From the NCBI GenBank assembly GCA_929200485.1, contig CAKMZU010000084.1:4687-9820 (forward strand): 5,134 nt of DNA, given 5' to 3'. The stretch comes from an uncultured Gammaproteobacteria bacterium. Lineage in GTDB: Bacteria; Pseudomonadota; Gammaproteobacteria; Pseudomonadales; DT-91. The notes beneath the pieces were generated by a model that was not told where the DNA came from, searched no databases, and saw only the letters and a list, made by a program, of their open reading frames with translations. The position numbers were made by a program, and so were the translations under genes. Positions 1 through 5,134 of the stretch are shown one piece after another (positions within the stretch are counted from its first letter, which is position 1; each line of letters opens with the position of its first letter).

Positions 1-73
1 TTATATTGCTATTGGTATTTTTTGGTGAAATACTTAATTTCTGTTGACAGCAAAATCCAACGCACGATTTCTC

Positions 74-79
74 AGGAGG
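74..79 (+). promoter_or_regulatory. Ribosome binding site that fixes the start at 86
   Basis: AGGAGG, a full match to the anti-Shine-Dalgarno core, 6 bases before the ATG at 86. It decides between that ATG and the upstream in-frame TTG at 44. Confidence 0.85.
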
Positions 80-85
80 GCATTG

Positions 86-367
86 ATGTCATTTGAAGAA
101 AAGTTTTCACAACAAATGGAAAAAGCAGGTAAGGAACTGGAGCAATTACGCGATGAATTGCGCTTAAAGGCGCATCTACTTAAAATGGAATCTAAGGATG
201 AATGGGAGTCTATGGAGAAAAAATATCAATATTTTGTCGACAACAAACTCCCCGAACTCAAAGAATCCAGTCGAGAAGCCAGCCATGAAATGAAAGAAAA
301 AATACAGGAACTGAGCGAAGAAGTTAAAAAAGGCTACAAAAAGTTAATCGACTCAATCAAGCATTAA
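86..367 (+). CDS. Small soluble coiled-coil protein, function unknown
   Basis: A 93-residue protein, almost entirely charged and predicted helical. It is rich in Glu and Lys with heptad-like Leu/Met spacing (for example KELEQLRDELRLKAHLLKM and KIQELSEEVKKGYKKL), and has no cysteine, signal peptide or membrane segment. I chose the ATG at 86 because a strong AGGAGG lies at 74-79 with 6 bases of spacing. An in-frame TTG at 44 would add 14 residues but has no comparable ribosome binding site, and that extension would read through the binding site. The pattern resembles small bacterial coiled-coil proteins sometimes labelled sll1863-like stress proteins, from memory and not verified. It is convergent with the ene-reductase gene, sharing the bases of the two stop codons, and is probably unrelated to that operon. 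No function can be assigned. Confidence 0.85.
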   Translation: MSFEEKFSQQMEKAGKELEQLRDELRLKAHLLKMESKDEWESMEKKYQYFVDNKLPELKESSREASHEMKEKIQELSEEVKKGYKKLIDSIKH

Positions 368-1428
368 TCATTGATCAATGGATAATCGATATAACCTTTT
401 TCACCGCCCTGATACAGCGTCTTGTCATTAAGCACATTTAATGGAAAATCATCTAAAAATCGCTCAACAAGATCAGGGTTTGCAATAAATGCACGGCCAA
501 AGGAAACTGCGTCGGCGTTACCTTGCTTGATCGCAGCATTAGCGCTTTCTTTGTTGTATCCGTCATTTAACATTATTGGGTGAGAGCTCAAATTACGAAT
601 AAAAGCTGGGGTATCCCCATCAAAATCGCCATTCACCAGCGCATGAATGTAAGCTAAAGGGAAAAAATTAATTTCTTTCAATAAATATTGATACGTTTTC
701 GCTGGATTATCATCATGATGATCATTATAGGTATTACCAATACCTATTCGAAGTCCTAATCGACCTGAGCCTACAACACCAACTAATGCCTCAATCAATT
801 CTAAAACAAAGCGACACCGGCATTGTGTGGACCCTCCATAGCTATCTGATCGCTGATTGCTATTGGAAGCGAGAAACTGCGCCGGTAAATACCCACTAGT
901 GCAATGCAGCTCAATACCATCAAAACCTATAGCCATGGCGCTTTTTGCGGCAAGACTATACTCATCAATCACCGTTTGAATCTCGGAAGTTAACAATGCT
1001 TGGGGTTTAAGGAGCGCTTTCATTCCCTCATGAGTAAACAGCGATGCTTTGGGTTTAATCGCTGAAGGTGCAACAATCGCTAGATCCGCCTTACGATTTA
1101 ATGGGTGTGCAATGCGACCACAATGCATGAGTTGCATTACCATTTTTCCGTCTTGTTGATGAACGCCCTCAACCACTTTCTGCCAACTTGATGCTTGTGC
1201 ATCATTTGCAATGCCAGGTGTATTAAAATATCCCTTACCCTGCTCCGAAGGATAAACACCTTCAGTTACGACCAATCCAGCACTTGCTCTTTGCGCATAG
1301 TGCTTGGCCATAATATCTGTGGCAAAACCATCACGGGTTGCCCTTGCCCGAGTCATTGGTGCCATTACCATGCGATTATTGAGGGATAATTCACCCAATT
1401 GAACAGGAGAAAATAAATCTTGTGACAT
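364..1428 (-). CDS. Old Yellow Enzyme family FMN ene-reductase (alkene reductase-like)
   Basis: 354 residues, the usual length for NemA/PETNR-type FMN- and NAD(P)H-dependent reductases that reduce activated C=C bonds. Family landmarks in order: NRMVMAPMTRAR (18-29, with the flavin-tuning Thr26), HYAQRASAGLVVTEG (43-57), PGIANDAQASSWQ (71-83), Gln99, His175 and Tyr180 in ELHCTSGYL, SNQRSDSYGG (190-199), Arg227, FGRAFIANPDLVERF (310-324) and GYIDYP (345-350). Several normally conserved positions differ: LWH is LMH (100-102), HxxN/H is HCTS (Ser178), IENR is TQCR (201-204), and the SPxG segment after Arg227 is altered. FMN binding and the proton donor Tyr look kept; the carbonyl-binding partner of His175 does not. 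It is the last gene of the operon, 29 bases after the lipoprotein gene, with only a weak AAGA-like binding site. Family call is firm; substrate unknown, possibly an unsaturated lipid-derived compound given the neighbours. Confidence 0.9.
   Translation of the reverse strand: MSQDLFSPVQLGELSLNNRMVMAPMTRARATRDGFATDIMAKHYAQRASAGLVVTEGVYPSEQGKGYFNTPGIANDAQASSWQKVVEGVHQQDGKMVMQLMHCGRIAHPLNRKADLAIVAPSAIKPKASLFTHEGMKALLKPQALLTSEIQTVIDEYSLAAKSAMAIGFDGIELHCTSGYLPAQFLASNSNQRSDSYGGSTQCRCRFVLELIEALVGVVGSGRLGLRIGIGNTYNDHHDDNPAKTYQYLLKEINFFPLAYIHALVNGDFDGDTPAFIRNLSSHPIMLNDGYNKESANAAIKQGNADAVSFGRAFIANPDLVERFLDDFPLNVLNDKTLYQGGEKGYIDYPLIND
369..380. repeat. 12-base perfect palindrome at the convergent gene ends
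   Basis: CATTGATCAATG reads the same on both strands and lies over the last codons of the ene-reductase gene, just after the stop of the coiled-coil gene. It has no loop or T-run to make it a terminator. It may be chance. Confidence 0.35.
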
Positions 1429-1457
1429 AAATTATTCTTACTTGTACTGCATGAGCC

Positions 1458-1979
1458 TTAGTGCTTTTCAATAACCAGTTGCACTGACCCAACATGAAAG
1501 CCCCATTTATATAGACGAGATTCATTGATAATGCGTTTTTCACTGACGAGAAACATTTTATCATCGACGCTAACCACAAAGGGCTTCTTGTTATATTCGA
1601 TTTGCAGCAGGTAATTCATAAACAGCGCATTACCCGCAACAGACATGGTGTGCGAGCCTATCACATCATTCGCTGTAGCAGTATATTTCCCGTCGGCAAT
1701 TTTTATTAATTGCCAACGCCTGTGCTGCTTTTCACCATCATCAAAAACAAATCGCTCATCAAGCACACCTGCACCATCGCTCCAATGCGCATCAATATCC
1801 GCTTTAAACGTTCTTATGACATTGCCTTGACGGTTTTTTACAATGCCATAAGCCATTAATTTGCCATCAAAAAAAACCTCAGGGTTAAGTACTGGCTTTT
1901 TGTTTCTGTATTGTTCAATGGAGTGATTAGCACACCCGCCAAGAAGAACTAACAAGCATAAAGAAGCAAAATATTTCAT
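1458..1979 (-). CDS. DUF3833 family outer-membrane lipoprotein
   Basis: 173 residues starting with a lipoprotein signal: MKYFASLCLLVLLGGC, lipobox LGGC with the acylated Cys at 16. Ala at +2 carries no inner-membrane retention signal, so outer-membrane sorting is expected. The mature part matches the DUF3833 pattern as I recall it: LNPEVFFDGKLMAYGIV (31-47), VIRTFKADIDAHW (54-66), LDERFVFDDGEKQHRRW (73-89), DVIGSHTMSVAGNAL (104-118), and the end RLYKWGFHVGSVQLVIEKH. It is probably a beta-rich, lipocalin-like fold facing the periplasm. Biochemical role is unknown. The family is often found beside cyclopropane-synthase-like and DUF2878 genes, as here. The start lies 9 bases after the flavin reductase stop, with AGG near 1987-1990 as a modest binding site. 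Family identity is based on remembered motifs. Confidence 0.85.
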   Translation of the reverse strand: MKYFASLCLLVLLGGCANHSIEQYRNKKPVLNPEVFFDGKLMAYGIVKNRQGNVIRTFKADIDAHWSDGAGVLDERFVFDDGEKQHRRWQLIKIADGKYTATANDVIGSHTMSVAGNALFMNYLLQIEYNKKPFVVSVDDKMFLVSEKRIINESRLYKWGFHVGSVQLVIEKH

Positions 1980-1988
1980 CAGTAGGAC

Positions 1989-2618
1989 CTATAGTATCTC
2001 TAATGTTTTATCCGGTTTCGCATAAGACAATCTTGCAAGCTTCTTAGGCAAATAATAGGTATCTAGCCCTGTCACTGTGACGGTATCTAACAATTGATAA
2101 TCAATGGTTTTATCCGGACTTAGCGCCGACTCGGGCAAATAAATCGAAGTAACTTCACCGATAATAAGCGTGGTTCCATTGGACTTAACAGGCATCATTT
2201 CTTTTAGTGTTAAACAAAGTTTTAAAGGGCTTTCTTCAACCATCGGTGCGTAGCAACTTTCATCGTAAACCGGTGTCAGCCCGACTTCTTTAAATTCTGA
2301 CTGTGCATCTGTGTATCTTGCAGCACTTTGATGAGCTTGTTTGAAAAAAGATTGAGCGACCTGATTAATAGTAAACACCTCTGTTTCCTGAATATTTTTC
2401 AATGTGCCTCTTACAACTGAATCAGGTCGTGAAAGTATGCCGATTAGGGCAGGATCAGCGCCTATATGGATTATTTGACTAAAGATGGCCAGATTTTCAA
2501 TGCCACCCATACTTTTAGTACCAATAAGAGCCGCAGGCTTGAAGCCTGTTAGTTGATTAACAAAATGTGCTCTCTCTCTTCTGTCTAATTCCTTAAGTTG
2601 TTGCTTCGAGATCTTCAT
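1989..2618 (-). CDS. Flavin reductase-like FMN-binding split-barrel protein
   Basis: 209 residues, cytoplasmic, no signal peptide. It follows the flavin reductase-like (PF01613 type) pattern: RAHFVNQLTGFKPAALIGT (16-34), ENLAIFSQIIHIGADPALIGI (41-61), the phosphate/flavin-contact type stretch SRPDSVVRGTLKNI (63-76), FTINQV (82-87) followed by AHQSAARY (95-102), and a C-terminal GLDTYYLPKKLARLSYA (184-200). Relatives bind FMN and use NAD(P)H, or act as flavoredoxin-like carriers; which applies here cannot be told. It overlaps the preceding unknown gene by 4 bases in an ATGA arrangement (2615-2618) and lacks a well-placed ribosome binding site, so its translation is probably coupled to that gene. 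A plausible role is to supply reduced flavin or electrons for the ene-reductase or another flavoenzyme of the pathway (inference). Confidence 0.85.
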   Translation of the reverse strand: MKISKQQLKELDRRERAHFVNQLTGFKPAALIGTKSMGGIENLAIFSQIIHIGADPALIGILSRPDSVVRGTLKNIQETEVFTINQVAQSFFKQAHQSAARYTDAQSEFKEVGLTPVYDESCYAPMVEESPLKLCLTLKEMMPVKSNGTTLIIGEVTSIYLPESALSPDKTIDYQLLDTVTVTGLDTYYLPKKLARLSYAKPDKTLEIL

Positions 2619-3349
2619 ACAGCTTTCACATCCTGATTGTTTTTAAAATAAAAAATGACGATATCTCGATAGTCGCCTTTAGCATTAGCCATATTGGAAC
2701 GCCCTATAAATATCGATAAATCAGCACCGTTGTATCCTAAATAGATTGGTGGAAATATCTGGGCTATTAACCAGTTGGCGGGTTGGATTTTAATGCATCG
2801 ATCCATTTGTATCTTTTGATACATCTGAAATTTACCAATTATCTTTTTAATTTTTTTGCAGGGAAGGAACTTCGATTTCATCTTTACCCATTCCAACCTT
2901 GAAGGCACTGGATAATAAAATTCACTTTTCTTTCTTTTGTTAATGATCATATTACCTGAAATAAATGGGTTAAAACCGGCATCAATAACAAATGGTTTTT
3001 TTAATTTGATCGATTTAGTTTTTATACTCTTATCGCATTGATTTCGATAGCTTATACTCAGTTTATTTTCTTTCTTCCTGACACTAAAGGCTTCACCACA
3101 ATGCTGGCTTTCAAATTCAACGTTTGGCTGATAAGGCAAAGACGCTAATATCATGTTTTTTTCAGCAAAGGGTTTATCATTACGAACTTGATAAGAGACT
3201 TTATGCTGTTTCGCATCAATAGTATGAAACTCTTGATAAAGCAGATTTTTATTTTTTTTATCAAAAACAAATCCAACAATTTTTTGCTCTGCATAGGTTG
3301 TTGTAAAGAGACACATTAACAAACTAAAAAGGAGAAATCCGTTTAGCAT
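2615..3349 (-). CDS. Exported protein of unknown function with four mature cysteines
   Basis: 244 residues from the ATG at 3349. The first 20 form a signal peptide (MLNGFLLFSLLMCLFTTTYA, likely cleaved before EQK), so it is probably periplasmic. The mature part looks beta-rich and strongly basic, with many lysines. It has four cysteines (residues 84, 105, 164, 185), enough for two disulfides. Recognisable conserved-looking stretches are LLYQEFHTID, FVIDAGFNPF (119-128) and a C-terminal GYNGADLSIFIGRSNM followed by DIVIFYF. I recall similar segments in uncharacterised proteins of such operons but cannot name a family. I chose ATG 3349 because AGGTG lies 6 bases upstream; an in-frame GTG at 3358 overlaps that site. 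The gene overlaps the end of the DUF2878 gene by 26 bases and the start of the flavin reductase by 4. Confidence 0.8.
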   Translation of the reverse strand: MLNGFLLFSLLMCLFTTTYAEQKIVGFVFDKKNKNLLYQEFHTIDAKQHKVSYQVRNDKPFAEKNMILASLPYQPNVEFESQHCGEAFSVRKKENKLSISYRNQCDKSIKTKSIKLKKPFVIDAGFNPFISGNMIINKRKKSEFYYPVPSRLEWVKMKSKFLPCKKIKKIIGKFQMYQKIQMDRCIKIQPANWLIAQIFPPIYLGYNGADLSIFIGRSNMANAKGDYRDIVIFYFKNNQDVKAV

Positions 3350-3848
3350 ACATGACACCTAATATGAGCAAAACCAACCAATACAGGGTTATCAACCCGA
3401 GTGGCAGTATTGCAGGTTCACTAAAAGTTGTTTGTGTTAATTTTGCACCAATAAAATAATTTAGTGGTATGGCGAAAACAGTGATGATACACAGCAGCCT
3501 TTGCCTTTGCTGAAATATTTTCAAGCAATGGCAAAGACAGGTTGAAAAGCTTAACCACAAACCTAACAACCAAAGCGGCGCTAGCGTAATTTTACCTATG
3601 GTGATGCTTTCCAACGGATTAAACATGACTAAACCAAGATAAGCGATTATCGAATCAAGCAAAAACCCTGTTAATGCAAAAGTTAAAATCAGCCCCCACT
3701 CTTGCTTCACCTTTACAAAAATAAATCCATGCACGATCAACAAAATGATTGTTGAGATTAATAGCCAATGGATTGGTGCAAAGACACAAACAAACCAATT
3801 AGCTTGAAACAACAGGGCATTGAGCCATAACGGAGCTGATTTCACCAT
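3324..3848 (-). CDS. DUF2878 family inner-membrane protein
   Basis: 174 residues, strongly hydrophobic, with about six membrane segments (roughly 7-23, 26-46, 52-75, 88-108, 117-135 and 148-167). Motifs that fit DUF2878 as I recall it: LLFQANWFVCVF (12-23), LTGFLLDSI (59-67), ITLAPLWLLGLWLSFSTCLCH (87-107, containing the APLW core and a small-residue/Cys/His patch), and IPLNYFIGAKL (127-137). No enzyme active site is obvious and the function is unknown. It starts 2 bases after the stop of the methyltransferase with only a poor ribosome binding site, so it probably depends on ribosomes finishing that gene. The frameshift upstream could therefore lower its expression. Its last 26 bases overlap the next gene. 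Confidence 0.85.
   Translation of the reverse strand: MVKSAPLWLNALLFQANWFVCVFAPIHWLLISTIILLIVHGFIFVKVKQEWGLILTFALTGFLLDSIIAYLGLVMFNPLESITIGKITLAPLWLLGLWLSFSTCLCHCLKIFQQRQRLLCIITVFAIPLNYFIGAKLTQTTFSEPAILPLGLITLYWLVLLILGVMYAKRISPF
3356..3360 (-). promoter_or_regulatory. Ribosome binding site favouring the ATG at 3349
   Basis: AGGTG on the minus strand, 6 bases before the ATG at 3349. It overlaps the alternative GTG at 3358 and so argues against that longer start. The site lies inside the coding sequence of the preceding membrane-protein gene. Confidence 0.6.
3499..3536 (-). repeat. Long imperfect inverted repeat inside the DUF2878 gene
   Basis: Arms of about 17 bases around a 3-base centre (3516-3518). 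The arms pair from CTTTGCC to GGCAAAG at the base and from TGAAA to TTTCA at the top, with one mismatch and one single-base bulge. In the operon mRNA this would fold into a hairpin over codons for residues near 105-116. No T-run follows, so it is not a standard terminator. It may be a chance structure in coding sequence. Confidence 0.5.
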
Positions 3849-3850
3849 GG

Positions 3851-4318
3851 CTACCGATAGAGTGATGATACTGCGCCATAGGCCCCTGGCTTGCGCATTA
3901 GTAATTGAGAGGTTTGAATGACATGTTCGCGGAAGCCCCCCTCACAGTAGCAAAGGTAATATTCCCACATACGATAAAACACTTCATCAAACCCTAAATC
4001 TAAAATGGCCGCTTTGTTTCGATAAAAACGCTCACGCCACTGTGCTAAGGTTTTTGAATAATCAATAGAGATATCATGCAGGTCTATTAACTGCATATCG
4101 GTATAATTTGACAACGCTGTCGCTATCACTGAAATACTTGGCAGACAGCCACCTGGGAATATATAGCGCTGTATAAAATCAATTTCTTTTTTAGCGTCAT
4201 CATAACGTTGGTCTGATATAGTAATTGCTTGAATGAGCGCCAGACCATCTGCTTTGAGTAGACTTGAGCATTTATTAAAGTAATCATCATAAAACCGGTA
4301 CCCAACAGCTTCAATCAT
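3851..4318 (-). CDS. C-terminal part of the cyclopropane-synthase-like methyltransferase
   Basis: 155 residues from the first ATG; the open frame and homology extend upstream to at least 4357. Motifs: IEAVG with the conserved Glu (3), LIQAIT (29-34), FIQRYIFPGGCLPS (49-61 plus flank), DYSKTLAQWRERF (86-98) and MWEYYLCYCEGGFREH (117-132). Compared with E. coli Cfa, Glu239, Ile268 and Tyr317 equivalents are present (Glu3, Ile32, Tyr87), but His266 is Gln30. The ATG at 4318 is an internal methionine of the family sequence and has no convincing ribosome binding site, so separate translation is doubtful. The stop lies 2 bases before the DUF2878 start. Confidence 0.8.
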   Translation of the reverse strand: MIEAVGYRFYDDYFNKCSSLLKADGLALIQAITISDQRYDDAKKEIDFIQRYIFPGGCLPSISVIATALSNYTDMQLIDLHDISIDYSKTLAQWRERFYRNKAAILDLGFDEVFYRMWEYYLCYCEGGFREHVIQTSQLLMRKPGAYGAVSSLYR

Positions 4319-4350
4319 CTCAATAGAGACTAATTTATCAAACTGCCCTG

Positions 4351-5115
4351 TTAATTCTTTTTTATTACACAGATTTTATGGTTTAACCCTAAGTCATGGA
4401 CCTTCTTTTTTACATATTGATATTGCTGCTCTGAAATGGTTGTCGTAGTGACTCGGCAACCATAATGCTTCGCGGCATGGATAGCCATCCCTCCCCAGCC
4501 TGTACCGATCTCAATTAAATGATCTGATGATTCCAATTGCAATTTTTGGCAAATAATATCCAATTTATGGTGTGAAGCTTGCTCAAGGTCATCATTGCGT
4601 GATTTGAAAACTGCCGAGCTATACATCATGCTTGAATCAAGAAAGGTTTCAAAAAAATCATTGCTTAAATCGTAGTGCGCAGAAATATTTTTAGCACCAC
4701 CTTTCAATGTATTTTGTGTCATTAAATGAAGAAGCTTGGCGAAGAATTTAGACAGAGGGTTACGCTTTTGATCCATCGCATTTAACACGTCAATATTCCG
4801 GCACATTAACCGAACAAGGATCTGCAAATCACTCACTACCCAGGCACCCACCATATACATCTCAGCCGCTGCCACCATGCCACCAAAGAGAATATGCCGA
4901 AACATTGCTTTGTTGTTTACCGTAAGGGTCACAACAAGATCTGTGTCATGCGCTTCCTGACCAAGCGCTACGACTTTACCTTCGCAAAGAATAATTAACC
5001 GCCCGAAGCGTATCTTTGCAAAATGATTAATTACCTTCTGATACGCGATTTCATCAAATCGGCTTGCCGTTAACCGATTTGCCAGATGACTATATGACGG
5101 AGCAACCGTTGCCAT
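4351..5115 (-). CDS. N-terminal part of the cyclopropane-synthase-like methyltransferase
   Basis: 254 residues ending prematurely after VIKKN. The start is firm: ATG at 5115 with AGGAGGT 5 bases upstream. Residues about 33-115 form the small N-terminal lipid-associated domain. The methyltransferase fold begins near NISAHYDLSNDFF (143-155), followed by MMYSSAVF (163-170), the SAM-binding motif I LIEIGTGWGGMAIHAA (200-215) and VTTTTISEQQ (222-231). In E. coli Cfa the segment YSCA carries Cys139, a bicarbonate ligand; here it is YSSA with Ser167. Cut after this point, the fragment has the SAM-binding half but lacks the catalytic Glu, the Tyr and the whole C-terminal lid, so alone it should be inactive. 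Confidence 0.85.
   Translation of the reverse strand: MATVAPSYSHLANRLTASRFDEIAYQKVINHFAKIRFGRLIILCEGKVVALGQEAHDTDLVVTLTVNNKAMFRHILFGGMVAAAEMYMVGAWVVSDLQILVRLMCRNIDVLNAMDQKRNPLSKFFAKLLHLMTQNTLKGGAKNISAHYDLSNDFFETFLDSSMMYSSAVFKSRNDDLEQASHHKLDIICQKLQLESSDHLIEIGTGWGGMAIHAAKHYGCRVTTTTISEQQYQYVKKKVHDLGLNHKICVIKKN
4357..4363 (-). other. A-AAA-AAG heptamer at the frame break
   Basis: On the coding strand the zero-frame codons are ATA AAA AAG, giving the heptamer A AAA AAG, the same slippery sequence used for -1 frameshifting in E. coli dnaX. A -1 slip here joins exactly onto the downstream frame (AAA AAA GAA TTA ACA). The usual helpers are weak or absent: there is no Shine-Dalgarno about 10 bases upstream, and only a 4-base-pair TCTC/GAGA stem lies about 30 bases downstream. 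Confidence 0.5.
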
Positions 5116-5120
5116 GAGTG

Positions 5121-5127
5121 ACCTCCT
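5121..5127 (-). promoter_or_regulatory. Strong ribosome binding site of the methyltransferase gene
   Basis: AGGAGGT on the minus strand, 5 bases before the ATG at 5115, preceded by a run of T. It confirms this start. No promoter is visible in the 7 bases left before the window edge. Confidence 0.85.
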
Positions 5128-5134
5128 AAAAAAA

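Larger units (their letters stand above)
3851..5115 (-). pseudogene. Frameshifted cyclopropane-fatty-acid-synthase-like SAM methyltransferase (whole locus)
   Basis: Two adjacent reading frames together make one protein of the cyclopropane fatty acid synthase family, which transfers a methyl(ene) group from S-adenosylmethionine to double bonds of phospholipid acyl chains at the inner membrane. The first frame ends at a TAA (4353-4351). The second, one base back, continues with ELTGQFDKLVSIEMIEAVG, the normal next segment of the family. Joining them at the A6 run gives about 421 residues, close to family length. The joined product would lack the D-Y-R motif normally found just before this segment, so a deletion of about 10 bases is more likely than loss of a single base. 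The rest of the second frame has no stops and keeps its motifs, so the break is recent, is a sequence error, or is bypassed. Type given as pseudogene with caution. Confidence 0.75.

Noticed and set aside
44..49. Perfect TTGACA resembling a -35 promoter element upstream of the coiled-coil gene
   Set aside because: At 17 bases spacing the sequence (67-72, ATTTCT) is a poor -10, and transcription would start inside the ribosome binding site at 74-79. Other -35/-10 pairs in bases 1-40 are also weak.
709..722. 14-base palindrome ATCATCATGATGAT, looking like an operator
   Set aside because: It falls inside the ene-reductase gene and encodes the Asp/His stretch of the family's usual ND-x-x-DD-NP segment, so protein coding explains it.
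1195..1389. Plus-strand open frame of 64 codons opposite the ene-reductase gene
   Set aside because: It lies wholly antisense to a well-supported gene, has no recognisable protein features and no convincing ribosome binding site.
1391..1579. Minus-strand open frame of 62 codons across the end of the lipoprotein gene and the start of the ene-reductase gene
   Set aside because: It overlaps both well-supported genes in another frame and shows no motif.
1645..1830. Plus-strand open frame opposite the lipoprotein gene
   Set aside because: Antisense to a clear DUF3833 coding sequence, with no independent support.
2534..2548. Inverted repeat CAGGCTT-G-AAGCCTG near the 5' end of the flavin reductase gene
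   Set aside because: It encodes the common GFKPA motif and gives only a 5-base-pair stem, so it is probably coding coincidence.
4126..4314. Second minus-strand frame of 62 codons within the C-terminal half of the methyltransferase
   Set aside because: It is an alternative frame with no family match; the overlapping frame carries all the conserved motifs.

Overview
The window looks like part of an AT-leaning gammaproteobacterial chromosome. The support is a lipoprotein and signal peptides typical of a Gram-negative envelope, strong AGGAGG-type ribosome binding sites, and families common in Shewanella/Vibrio/Alteromonas-like bacteria. The genus cannot be fixed from the sequence. No RNA gene, CRISPR array, insertion sequence or phage gene is visible. 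Genes fill the window almost completely, with no gene-free stretch over about 90 bases.

Layout: a small plus-strand gene (86-367) encodes a soluble coiled-coil protein. It converges with a minus-strand block (5115 down to 364) that reads as one operon. In transcription order the operon is: a cyclopropane-fatty-acid-synthase-like SAM methyltransferase split by a frameshift (5115-3851); a DUF2878-type membrane protein (3848-3324); an exported protein of unknown function (3349-2615); a flavin-reductase-like split-barrel protein (2618-1989); a DUF3833-type outer-membrane lipoprotein (1979-1458); and an Old Yellow Enzyme-type ene-reductase (1428-364). Genes overlap or are spaced by 2 to 29 bases, so co-transcription and partial translational coupling are likely. 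The promoter must lie beyond base 5134.

Taken together, the operon fits modification of membrane phospholipid acyl chains: a methyltransferase acting on unsaturated chains, flavin/redox partners, and membrane and envelope proteins of unknown role. From memory, related clusters in proteobacteria also carry an amine-oxidase-like flavoprotein and a DUF1365 protein upstream; those would lie outside this window. The chemistry is inferred, not shown.

Two points stand out. The methyltransferase is broken exactly at an A-AAA-AAG run. This could be a real deletion, an assembly error or a recoding site, and a missing conserved DYR motif at the same spot favours a real deletion. The ene-reductase keeps its fold motifs but has several unusual substitutions in active-site segments.
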